Origin: Ectocarpus siliculosus
Lineage: Eukaryota > Sar > Phaeophyceae > Ectocarpales > Ectocarpaceae
Length of the DNA: 42,851 nt
NCBI GenBank assembly: GCA_000310025.1
Contig: FN648633.1
Coordinates: 1-42,851 of the forward strand
Direction: 5' to 3'
A program made the translations under genes and the position numbers. Position 1 is the first letter of the stretch. Each line of letters opens with the position of its first letter. The notes beneath the pieces are model-generated. The model was not told the DNA's origin and made no database searches. It saw only the letters and a list, made by a program, of their open reading frames with translations. Positions 21,401 through 29,409 of the stretch are shown piece by piece.

Positions 21401-21939
21401 AGACGCCTTACTACCGGATGTTTGGAAAACAAGCTTCGCTACGACGACATCTACGGGTTATCGGATCGTCAGCGTTCGTACACGTTGAAACGTACAAGTT
21501 TAAGCTTGCAAATCGAGTTTGGCCCGGAATACTGGTTGGGCACAGCCCCAACATCAACGCTTATCGGATTTATAATCCGCATACCAAGCGCATCGTTCCA
21601 TCGAGAAACGTGACTTTCATCGAACCAATGGACGCGGCCATGCCGCCGGTCATACCGACCATTGAGGAACTAGGCGATTACGAACCGGAAAACGAATTAT
21701 CGGTTTCCTCGGATGTCGACATACCCGGAAACGAGGGGGAAGTGAAAGATAATTCGAAATATGAGGAGGACTACTACGAAGAAGAACAAGAACAAGAGCA
21801 AGAACAAGAGAACAAGAACAAGGAATTATACCTCACATGCACTTGCGAAGCAGCGGAAGGAATACGGATATTCAACAATCAACAAACAACAAACAGCAGC
21901 AAGCGGAGCTACGGAGGCTATCGCCATGGAATAAACTAG
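18451..21939 (+). CDS. gag-pol: Element A gag-protease-integrase polyprotein
   Basis: The ATG at 18451 is chosen because it sits in a good context (GACCATGG) and begins a typical gag, although the frame is open from 18352. Residues from this Met: an acidic and coiled-coil-like N-terminal part, then a copia-type gag (UBN2-like) domain around 220-350. A CX2CX4HX4C zinc knuckle lies at 393-406, followed by a second WCSLH...H...EC motif. The aspartic protease DSGAS starts at 615 (20293). The GAG-pre-integrase HHCC follows (WHQRLAH...CETC, about 20776-20883). The integrase core has acidic residues D839, D902 and E938 (20965, 21154, 21262) with the QNGISERAGRTL signature. After a Glu/Gln-rich tract of GAACAAG repeats the frame drifts out of register and stops at 21939. 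The RT-bearing frame overlaps it from 21837. Confidence 0.93.
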   Translation: MAQDSKHFQLLRSLHKFSGRDTEYPEWKYTTRRTLALYRPNINKLLGENWRPTPIYELHDECDDGDQDDGDEDGGDQEHEDHEDTGVRDDQDSAYQEALQQLRSAESASVEAREKAALARKVLTDADEEQKTIIRAMKDASDTAERLAVQAETIVRLYKEQLPRKRSSQGQREPRTRRTALRSSSIGRSRSIVNQQELDEFEEADSQLFNILYHILIGPAKYVLRRHAPVDESSGSGLAVWKELESKFQPADEHRRRNLERELESATMRTDTDPDIFITHVWHLAEQLRFIGGTVTDEKLGDIILQGLPAVYHLIRYHASSRNEYNDLADITQTARNMWYNHNRKDGAITTFKDRRSSARDAGYSAITEAPRQPRRRDGGYSTPSYNRDAVECYNCHRLGHVQRNCPELYSGSGRAPTRNYSSSGGNRRNGYYFQQRSRNNNGLRGSNNSYQQRSRSSRPVRQVRDRPTQRQQQQRQRKWCSLHNTHLHDDSECHGMGTRHASTGRGGPITEETQGARQANPVRHQVQDGDGTWTFNPRMYNGDHRTINRATTAHEETRVSHNRNVRITSQPTEETVVEGYNGNLGYPCVRRMEMAAQRAAYVEFDQGKFNLLVDSGASGHYLDSDLLPDLENILDDFTHITTPTKIIGAGGIELEGISEGIINVFAKDEEGNDGRVRFKCTVVPGLGRHLFSTGTAQKKGANTIMSDQPRIELPTSSRDESRIALVLREVGTLYFLDVRLDTSQRERRQRIHEENMNTYEKAYIAAPRAEPYNLWHQRLAHCHKGIIEAAARIQETGVKLTDNLDPCETCKLQKSTQRKHPKTAQHTAVQPCQRVYTDLLGPISPPAKGGFNYVSKFTDEYSRMNVVYLIRTKDEAIDTLERFIDDIVIPNGFRLERLRSDCGGEYTAEYYKKFCKTIGIVQEFTAPATPQQNGISERAGRTLMNIVRCLMHGGQLPEYLWGELCCTAVHITNRLPHVHLTNETPYYRMFGKQASLRRHLRVIGSSAFVHVETYKFKLANRVWPGILVGHSPNINAYRIYNPHTKRIVPSRNVTFIEPMDAAMPPVIPTIEELGDYEPENELSVSSDVDIPGNEGEVKDNSKYEEDYYEEEQEQEQEQENKNKELYLTCTCEAAEGIRIFNNQQTTNSSKRSYGGYRHGIN

Positions 21940-22158
21940 CGACTTTTGTCGACCAAGACCAAGACCAAGACCAAGATATAAGAATCAAGAATCCATCAGC
22001 CGGAGAACCTGTCCGGCCGCCAGCATCTATACCTGTACCCACTACATATCAAGAAGCCATGAGGTCTGTGGATGCCAATCAATGGAAAGCAGCTATGGAC
22101 AAGGAGATGAGAAGCCTGAAAGATCATGATGTGGCGGATCTAGTTCCAATTCAGAGTC
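21837..22158 (+). CDS. pol: Element A pol, segment between frame break and element B
   Basis: This frame lies -1 relative to the upstream polyprotein. It contains a basic region after integrase, a (DQ)n run encoded by GACCAA repeats (21949-21975), and the start of the copia RT domain (QWKAAMDKEMRSL...). Coding is cut at 22158 where B's LTR begins. Removing B plus one target copy restores the same frame as the downstream RT, so B's insertion is the only break in this part. The upstream frame break probably arose by slippage in the CAAGAA/GACCAA repeats. No clear slippery heptamer was seen. Confidence 0.85.
22154..22158 (+). other. Target-site duplication of element B (GAGTC), left
   Basis: GAGTC precedes the 5' LTR of B and follows its 3' LTR at 25519-25523. 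Confidence 0.93.
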
Positions 22159-22395
22159 TGTTCGTGTGTGCATGAGCGGATGAGAATATTCCAACGGGAC
22201 TGTAGGAGTTGGCTACGCAGATAGGAATTGAAAGTCCCCTGGGTTGGTTTCATGATTGATCCACGGGGCTCGACCCTGCGGGAGTGCTTGCTGTGTCGTG
22301 GCACTCTCTCTCTCCCGCCGCGTCCTGATCGTGTCTGCTGCCCTAAATACAAGTGATACCATCATCATCAACACACTTACAAGGGTATACTAACA
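22159..22395 (+). repeat. Element B 5' LTR
   Basis: 237 bp, TG...CA. Contains a (CT)n run and CCTAAATACAAG, a possible TATA-like element, near its 3' third. Confidence 0.95.
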
Positions 22396-22406
22396 CTCTA
22401 GAGTGT
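22393..22406 (+). promoter_or_regulatory. Palindromic LTR/interior junction of element B
   Basis: The last bases of the LTR plus the first interior bases form ACACTCTAGAGTGT, a 14-bp perfect palindrome. The interior part CTCTAGAGT is identical in element C. It occupies the primer-binding position but does not start with TGG, so a conventional tRNA 3' end is not an obvious primer. Confidence 0.55.
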
Positions 22407-22432
22407 ATCCCTCGAGGGAACCCGTGCTGGAG

Positions 22433-23035
22433 ATGAGTGGCGCCGATGTTGCAGCAGAGGCTGCCGACGTCACCACTAGTACGCAGGGCAGGGTTGGCAA
22501 CCTGGAGAGCAAAGTCTCAGGCCTGACGGACGAGGTACAGCAGTTGGCAGGGCTACTCCGAGCCGCCCTCGGAAAGTTAGAGAAGGAGGGGGAGTCCGGC
22601 GGCGCCACGGTGGGCGCTGTCGTTACGGGCGCTACGTCTGCCCGCGGTCTGCTGGAAGAGGGGCCGCACAACGACGGAATCACGCCGCCCGCACAGCACG
22701 GGGGAAGAAGCACCAGACCGGGAGCCAGCCCGGTAGTGCCAAGGATCCCTGCTGGAGCGGACCTGGGCATAGGACCGGGCAGCGGGGACGTCAGGGGGTC
22801 ATCATCCCAAGAGCAGCCTGCTGCGGTGGGCGCTTGCATAGGCTACACGGCTGCAGAAGAGATCATCAGCAGTCGGCCGGTTGCGGAAGGCGAACCGGTG
22901 TGGGCATTTCAGGTCCCTGCTAACGGTGGGTTTGGTAGATCCCAGAATACCGAATACATCTACAACATAGGCAACGCTGGTAGAGATGCAGCCGCCGCTC
23001 GAGGCACTTGCCGAAGAGTCAGAGCAACGTACTAA
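22433..23035 (+). CDS. Element B gag-like ORF (coiled-coil N-terminus only)
   Basis: The ATG at 22433 (the frame is open from 22403) encodes about 200 residues. An Ala/Asp/Thr-rich start leads to a heptad-like helix (VGNLESKVSGLTDEVQQLAG). A Gly/Pro/Ser-rich linker and a tail without motifs follow. In position, size of helix and linker composition it mirrors the N-terminus of the gag of element C, but the gag core and zinc knuckles are missing. It looks like a gag truncated where the minisatellite now lies. Direct homology was not established. Confidence 0.5.
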   Translation: MSGADVAAEAADVTTSTQGRVGNLESKVSGLTDEVQQLAGLLRAALGKLEKEGESGGATVGAVVTGATSARGLLEEGPHNDGITPPAQHGGRSTRPGASPVVPRIPAGADLGIGPGSGDVRGSSSQEQPAAVGACIGYTAAEEIISSRPVAEGEPVWAFQVPANGGFGRSQNTEYIYNIGNAGRDAAAARGTCRRVRATY

Positions 23036-23469
23036 TCACGTCGAGAAGAGCTGTGCGGCGCTGGAGGGGGTGCCGCAGACGGCACACCAAGTGTGCCTGT
23101 CGACCGCGGGAAAGTGCTTGCGTCTAGAGAGCTGGGGTAGCATGCATCCCCACGACGCCGTCGATGCGCCATCAGAGCAACCAGGTGAAGCTAATCGTGG
23201 GACCATGGGAAGAAAGACACGGTGGGGTGAGGCAGTAGATAATATCGGTGCAACAAGCGGGGGCATCGGTCAGTATCGTGCAGACCCTGTAGGCAGTCCT
23301 GGCGATCGTGGCGGCGAGCGATGACGAGGAGCTGGATGCAGCACGTGAGGCCTTGTAAGAAGAGGCGGAGGAAATACATCATCGCCGCGCGAGTCACTGC
23401 GCGCGCTCCATCCACACACAACAGCAGCAGCAGGAGACGGTGAAGATGGCACCATTGCAGCAGCGTGGG
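23036..23469. other. Element B interior, no ORF recognised
   Basis: Lies between the gag-like ORF and the minisatellite. Open frames are short and without motifs. Confidence 0.4.
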
Positions 23470-23479
23470 AGGGTGGACT

Positions 23480-24200
23480 CACAGAAAACCGGCCGCAAGG
23501 CCGTGTGCCCATAGCCGCGACGGAAGGGGCGTGGGGGGGCAACATTCAGAGAACACGGCGAGACGGTCGTGTGCCCACAGCCGCGACGGAAGGGGCGCGG
23601 GAGGGCAACAAGCAAAACAGCCCCGTGCCGCGCAGCAAGGAGCGTGGGGGGGGGCAATGTTCGCAGAACACGGCGGGAGGGCCGTGTGCCCGCAGCCGCG
23701 ACGGAAGGGGCGCGGGAGGGCAACAACAAAAATAACACGGCGGGAGGGCCGTGTGCCCGCAGCCGCGACGGAAGGGGCGCGGGAGGGCAACAACAAAAAT
23801 AACACGGCGGGAGGGCCGTGTGCCCGCAGCCGCGACGGAAGGGGCGCGGGAGGGCAACAAGCAAAAATAACACGGCGGGAGGGCCGTGTGCCCGCAGCCG
23901 CGACGGAAGGGGCGCGGGAGGGCAACAACCAAATAACACGGCGGGAGGGCCGTGTGCCCGCAGCCGCGACGGAAGGGGCGTTGGAGGGCAACAACCAAAT
24001 AACACCGCGGGAGGGCCGTGTGCCCGCAGCCGCGACGGAAGGGGCGCGGGAGGGCAACAACCAAATAACACGGCGGGAGGGCCGTGTGCCCGCAGCCGCG
24101 ACGGAAGGGGCGCGGGAGGGCAACAACCAAATAACACGGCGGGAGGGCCGTGTGCCCGCAGCCGCGACGGAAGGGGCGTTGGAGGGCAACAACCAAAAAA
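23480..24200 (+). repeat. GC-rich 64-67-bp minisatellite in element B
   Basis: About ten units. Each has GCGGGAGGGCCGTGTGCCCG, then CAGCCGCGACGGAAGGGGCG, then CGGGAGGGCAACAAC and a short A/C-rich spacer before CACGGC. Units from about 23680 onward are nearly identical. Those before 23650 are more diverged, and degraded relatives continue to about 24340. Unit length is not a multiple of three throughout, and several frames on both strands stay open merely because the unit lacks stops. Confidence 0.93.
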
Positions 24201-24439
24201 ATAAAAAATAAATCTAAGGCCCCATGGCGCGTTGGACGGGGCGTGAGGGGGGGAGAAAACCGAAGCAGCCCCGTGGCGCGCCGGAAAGGGCGTGAGGGGG
24301 AACCCCGCGGCACGTCGGAAGGGGCGTGGAGGGGAGGGTACTTGCATCGTGGTGCTAAAACGGGAACTCCTTTTTCTGGCGAGGCTACAGGCCGGGACGA
24401 GCGCTGGGAGGGGAGCAACACGCATCACAGTGCTGGATT

Positions 24440-25281
24440 GGCACTTCTTTCTTGACGGTACTTGGTGTTTGATGGTATTCGTAACGAAGTTGGTAATCCT
24501 TGTTAGTTGTCATGAGTGCACTTTGGTTGAGAGCCAGGGAGGGTGTTCCGTGTTTCTCGGAGGCGTTCGCGTCCACATGTTCAGTATTTTCCTGGTAGTC
24601 ATTTGGTTGAAAATTCTTGATTGCGGCCACGTCGGGCCGTTCTCCAGGTCGCGAAATGTGCAGGAATATGGGATACTGTTGGAACCGCTGAAGGAACGTA
24701 TGAGGAAAAATTGAGACACCAGTGTTGTACGTCGACGAGAACAGAGGATTGTCAAAAAATGCATGCCGGTTGTGTGTCGCTCAGAAAATGTTGGATGATT
24801 GCCTTTTGCCCCGGTGCGCTGTGTTACGTCAGCGAGGGGGGGCGTTTTCGATGTTTGTCTGATGTTTGTTTGAAGAACAGATAGTAGTGCAGCCGCATGG
24901 TAGTTGTTTGAACCAACTCCTCAGGATAGTCTTACGCTATTGCTTACCAAGAATTGGGATAGGCCGTTGTTGGTAACAGGGTTATGATCTTGGTACTTCA
25001 TGCAGGAAGAATATGATAGCACGCCGCCCACGTTTGTAGATAAAGATTCCGAGCGTGGATTCTGGCGCGACTGGTATTATGCATGTATTGATCTTGCTCT
25101 GGTAGCGCAACAGTGACAGTATCTGGTGGAACGGTGAATATTGGTGGGGGTTTTGACCCGGAGGCCGGGTTTCCCCCTGTTATTTTTTCGCGTTGGTTTT
25201 TTTGTCCGTTTGGGTTTTCGTCACATCCGGCGTGTGCATGCCCACTAGTGGTTAGTTACTAGCGTAAAGAACCAGGGAGGG
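24440..25281 (+). other. Element B 3' interior, G+T-rich, with polypurine tract
   Basis: No coding assignment. 25146-25176 carries a GGGGTTTTGA(C)CCGGAGGCCGGGTTTCC-type motif shared with element C, and CAGGGAGGG (25273-25281) abuts the 3' LTR as a polypurine tract. A second CAGGGAGGG followed by TGTTCCGTG at 24535-24552 looks like a remnant of another tract/LTR junction. Confidence 0.6.
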
Positions 25282-25518
25282 TGTTCGTGTGTGTATGAGC
25301 GGATGAGAATATTCCAACGGGACTGTAGGAGTTGGCTACGCAGATAGGAATTGATAGTCCCCTGGGTTGGTTTCATGATTGATCCACGGGGCTCGACCCT
25401 GCGGGAGTGCTTGCTGTGTCGTGGCACTCTCTCTCTCCCGCCGCGTCCTGATCGTGTCTGCTGCCCTAAATACAAGTGATACCATCATCATCAACACACT
25501 TACAAGGGTATACTAACA
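25282..25518 (+). repeat. Element B 3' LTR
   Basis: 237 bp, followed by GAGTC and the resumption of A's RT frame. Confidence 0.95.
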
Positions 25519-25523
25519 GAGTC

Positions 25524-26962
25524 TACCTCCTGGAGCTAAACCCATTGGATCGAGATGGTTATACAAGATGAAAGCAACCGGAGTTATGAAGGCAAGACTT
25601 ATCGTCCAAGGCTGGGGACAACGGCATGGAATCGACTGTGGAGGAACCTACGCACCTGTGAGTAGATTTAGCTCACAGCTGGTCTTAATGGCAATTGCAG
25701 CGGAAAGAGGATACGTTGTGGAAACGATGGACGTGGTGACTGCATTTCTTCAGAGCAAAGTGGAAGAAGAAGTGTATGTTCGTCAAGCTAAAGGATACGA
25801 AATAATGGATGAAGTGACGGGACTACCGCTGGTGGTGATGAAGCTCAAGAAAAGCTTATACGGATTGAAGCAGAGCCCTCGGAACTTCGGCAACGCATTT
25901 GCCAAAGGAATAAAAGAAATCGGGTTTACTGCTCTACTGAGCGACCCGTGCGTATATGTGTACGGTGCTGGACCGACATATGCGATACTATGTGTGTACG
26001 TGGACGACTGCACACTAGCTGGAAAGACACCGAGCGTGGTTCAAGATTTGAAGAAACAACTATCGGACAAATTCAAGATGACGGACGGAGGACCAGCGGA
26101 ACTACTACTAGGGATGGAGATTTCTCAGAGCGACGGAGAAATCGCAGTGAGCCAACACAAATATGTGATGAACATACTGGACAAGTATCAAATGAAGGAC
26201 TGCAAATCAGCGGCGACTCCAGGATGCGGGCCAGAAATTGAACAAGAGTCGGAGAATGCTATATATTTAAGTGACGAGGACAAGAAATTCTACCAGGGAA
26301 TAGTCAGAAGTCTCCTCTTCTTGACTAACACGACGAGATGGGAGATTGGATATACCGTCATGATCCTGTGCAGAGGGATGAACAAGCCTACCAATCAACA
26401 TATGGTCGGAGCAAAGAGAGTGCTGCGATACCTTCGAGGATGCCCGGATATGCCGCTAAAGTTCAGGAGAGGACAATGGGACCTGAAGTGCTACTGTGAC
26501 GCGAGCTTCGCTGGATCGGGCGAGAGACTTCAGAAGCGTTCTTCTACTGGATACATCTTCATACTGGCGGGAGGCGTCATCAGTGCAGCATCAACTCTGC
26601 AGAAGCTAACAGCACAATCAAGTGTACATGCGGAGATCATCGCGATGGCTACAGCAGCAAGGGAAGCAATTTATCTGCAAGGTGTACTATCGGAACTTGG
26701 ATTTCCATGCGGCAACATCCCGCTTCATTCGGATTCAACGGGAGCGCTGAGCACAGCAGGAAACTCCATGTTTCGAGGCCGCAGCAAGTTCATCAGCACG
26801 AGATACTGGCTACTTCGCCAGAACGTCAACCAGGGAAACATTGTGCTAAAGTTCGTGAGGAGTGAGGAGCAGCTTGCGGACATATTGACCAAGCATCTGG
26901 AACGTGTCCAATTCGTCAAACTGCGGACATTGGTTCAAGCACATGGAGGATCTACGAAATAG
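25524..26962 (+). CDS. pol: Element A reverse transcriptase and RNase H
   Basis: This is the continuation of A's pol after B. It encodes most of a copia RT_2 domain: a KARLIVQGW-type start, the T-A-F-L-Q-S-K-V-E-E-E-V-Y-V segment, SLYGLKQSPR and the catalytic YVDD (25997-26008). RNase H follows with CDASFAG (Asp at 26498-26500), the AEI(I)A Glu, the HSDSTGA Asp and the terminal ADILTKHL motif. The frame is intact to TAG at 26960-26962. The first in-frame ATG (25568) is not a real start, because the protein originally continued from 22158. Motifs and length match active copia enzymes. Confidence 0.95.
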
Positions 26963-27871
26963 GAGATTTCATGCGGCGGAACTGCAGATTTCAGATGTAT
27001 AACGACAGCACGAGAAAGCTGGTGCGACGACTACACACCAACCACAACCGAGAAGAACAAGACAGGACTACCTGGACAACAACGACACGGGAAGACATCA
27101 CATACAAGACAGGGGTACCTGGACAACAACGACATACAAGACCAACAAGACCAAGAAGGCGTACTTCCTGGACGACAACAACAACAACAACAACAACAAC
27201 AGCGTCATCATCGAAGACGTCTGGAGACACAACAACGGCTTAATGGCTATACTGGAGAAGGAGACGGGATGAGAAGGAAAGTCATGACGTACGAAATAGT
27301 TATACCGAACATCAGCAACGTAGAGAAGAGTGAATTTTGTGAAAATAAAGTGAATCCCGGGCATAGGCATCACAGGCATGATATGATGTTTGCTGCACGT
27401 ATCAGGTAAGGTAAAATAATTGGCCGGATGAAAGAGAAATGCTGTGATAGGGGCATATCTTTACGTACATGCTAAGAGCGTTGAGGTAAATAGTATTTGT
27501 ATGCGACGAAGGAAAGGTGTACTATGTGTAGTCAATGTATTTCACTATTGTAGAAACGGTTAAACGCAGTTTTTTTAGTTGAGCAAACTTGGGGACGAAA
27601 TTCTGATCTTTGTTCACTGAATGCGAGGAGAGAATAAGAAGATAAAAAGTAAATATAAGGACAATTAATTTCGGAGAAGGATAGCAGCTGAACAGGCAGT
27701 TGTTGAAGCATGAGTAACGCGCGTACCGTTATACAAATTATGGGGGCGTGTGTAGTGTAAGAGTACTGAATATAAGTAGGTGCGTAAAAGACTTGCAGGA
27801 TTTATGCAGTAGATTTAGAACAACACTGGGGTTGTTGAAGTGCACGTAACATTGCATCCATCATGGGGGCG
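26963..27871 (+). other. Element A 3' untranslated region
   Basis: No coding. A (ACA)n tract lies at about 27175-27200. ATGGGGGCGTGT occurs at 27740-27751 and again, as the polypurine-like tract, immediately before the 3' LTR (27863-27874), so the first copy may be a secondary or fossil tract. Confidence 0.6.
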
Positions 27872-28281
27872 TGTTGAAATACAGCGCATTACTGCTGTAG
27901 GATGTGTGTAGTAGAATAGATGCAGCTGTATGATTGCTGTATGCAATGATACGTACATGCGGTGTGATATGTGACGTTTGGTAAAACGTAACATGTGTGA
28001 CGAGTTCTAGCGAGGAGCACGAATGAATTGATGGTTGAGCAGAGGATTGTAATTGTAGCGAGATTACGAGGTGTTGCGAGCCCCACCGGGTTCACTCCCC
28101 AACTATCCCTCAACATCTCACCTCTGCAACTGAGCTAGGCTCCGGTGCCACCGGCAGGCAATAATGAAAGTCCCATTGAGGCAACAATGATACCAACTTC
28201 AGACTCGACGACTACACACAGGCTTAACCGCCTGCAGACACGACCCTTGGGTACAGGGCACCTCGACTACACATTTCTACA
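27872..28281 (+). repeat. Element A 3' LTR
   Basis: 410 bp, TG...CA, followed by the CGATA duplication at 28282-28286. Confidence 0.96.
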
Positions 28282-28286
28282 CGATA

Positions 28287-28986
28287 CTTCGGATCGCTGC
28301 GGTGCTGACCGCAAATAAATGTTGCACGGTGTTTGCCGTCAATCCATCTTGCACGCCAGAAGTTGCTGTACTGTCGTGCTGCGTTGTTAGTCTACACATC
28401 CGACCGCTAGCTAGCGGTGGGTCGCTACTACGGTAGATCTGCCTCACTCCGTATATGCAAGTCGGAGGTAGCTGTGCATCCGTGCTGGGTTGCCAGGTGT
28501 ACAATCGGCTGCTAGCCGTTGTGATGACGGTGCTTGCTGTCCATCTCAATAATCGTAATTCCGAACGCTGTGTTGACACCCGGCCTCTGTAAGCCGACTT
28601 CCAACCGTTGTGACCCCGGTTTCTTCAGTCTAGGCCGTAACTGTTGGTCGCTGCACACCAAGATCGGGGTTGCTACACGCGGGGCCGTTGGACAGACGTG
28701 CCATGCATCCGGCTGCTAGGCTGCCGCTCGTCGCTACATAGTCCGGTGTTGGGCGGCGCTTGTCGTCGACCCATGTACGCCAGCCAGAAGTGGCTGTTCA
28801 TCCGATTGCCGTGTTGCCCTACACCCGACCGCCTCCCAGACATGGCGGCGGTTCTGCCGTCCATCTCAATTGACGCAGGTCAGCGATGGTTATACATCTG
28901 ATTGCTGTGTCGCTATACATCCGGCCGCGGCCCAGGCGCTCGCCAAGAGCCAGACATGGTGCGGTGCTTGCCGCCAATCCATCCGC
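28287..28986 (+). repeat. Satellite continuation right of element A
   Basis: Joining the flanks of A across one CGATA restores the satellite phrase CAGTTGCGATACT. Further degenerate phrases recur, such as GTGCTTGC.GTC.ATC.AT, CAGAAGTTGCTGT and CTATACATCC, matching the decayed end at 15.7-16.3 kb. No gene seen. Confidence 0.75.
28982..28986 (+). other. Target-site duplication of element C (TCCGC), left
   Basis: TCCGC precedes C's 5' LTR and follows its 3' LTR at 32363-32367. Confidence 0.92.
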
Positions 28987-29357
28987 TGTTCGTGAGGTGG
29001 ATTATGCCATCCTTACGAAGGCTACTGCGGTAGTGCTCATGTGTGGTTTTGAGCTATGCAGGTGCGCAAGTGCGTGACGTCCATCGGTCATTTGTATCTT
29101 CGGGGTATCTCCGGTAGTAGGATCTTTGGCAAGTTGTCGCGCGTTCCTTGTTCCTTGTTGTCATGTATTCCGAGTTCCGAATGCGTCTTGCGACTGTTGC
29201 TCGCGTGCCTCGGTGTTTGTGATGCACCTGGGTGCCCACTCTCTTCCGTTGCTTGTGTCTACGAGGACGACCAATAAAACGACTTTACCATCTCTTCATA
29301 TTGTCAACCGGGACAGCCGTGCTCATCCAGCAGCACTCGGCTTGGGGCCAATCAACA
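28987..29357 (+). repeat. Element C 5' LTR
   Basis: 371 bp, TGTTCGTGAGG...CCAATCAACA. Contains a polyadenylation-like AATAAA at 29273-29278. Confidence 0.95.
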
Positions 29358-29409
29358 CTCTAGAGTTTGTGGCGTTAACGTCATAGTCTAGTGCGTGCGG
29401 CAGACACAC

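Larger units (their letters stand above)
22159..25518 (+). mobile_element. Non-autonomous LTR retrotransposon (element B) nested in A's pol gene
   Basis: 3360 bp with two 237-bp LTRs (TGTTCGTG...CTAACA) differing at two positions by eye, and a GAGTC target duplication. The interior has a gag-like ORF, a long GC-rich minisatellite and a G+T-rich 3' region, with no protease, integrase, RT or RNase H motifs. It fits the large-retrotransposon-derivative or gag-only class. It shares with element C the first LTR bases, the post-LTR sequence, the polypurine tract and a 3' motif, so both probably use the same helper. It inserted after A. Confidence 0.94.
16373..28281 (+). mobile_element. Ty1/copia LTR retrotransposon (element A), interrupted by element B
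   Basis: Bounded by LTRs of 412 and 410 bp with TG...CA ends and a 5-bp CGATA target duplication. The order gag zinc knuckle, protease, integrase, then reverse transcriptase and RNase H identifies Ty1/copia (Pseudoviridae-like). The span is 11.9 kb, of which 3365 bases (22159-25523) are element B plus one duplicated target. Without them the element is about 8.5 kb, long for copia because of a ~1.67 kb leader and ~0.9 kb 3' region. The LTRs differ by one substitution and one 2-bp indel by eye, so insertion is recent. The coding region has one frame break near 21.8 kb and is split by B, so this copy is inactive as it stands. Confidence 0.96.

Noticed and set aside
23394-24428. Long repetitive proteins on both strands (up to 344 codons)
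   Set aside because: They are translations of the minisatellite, which lacks stops in several frames. Unit length varies and breaks any single frame.
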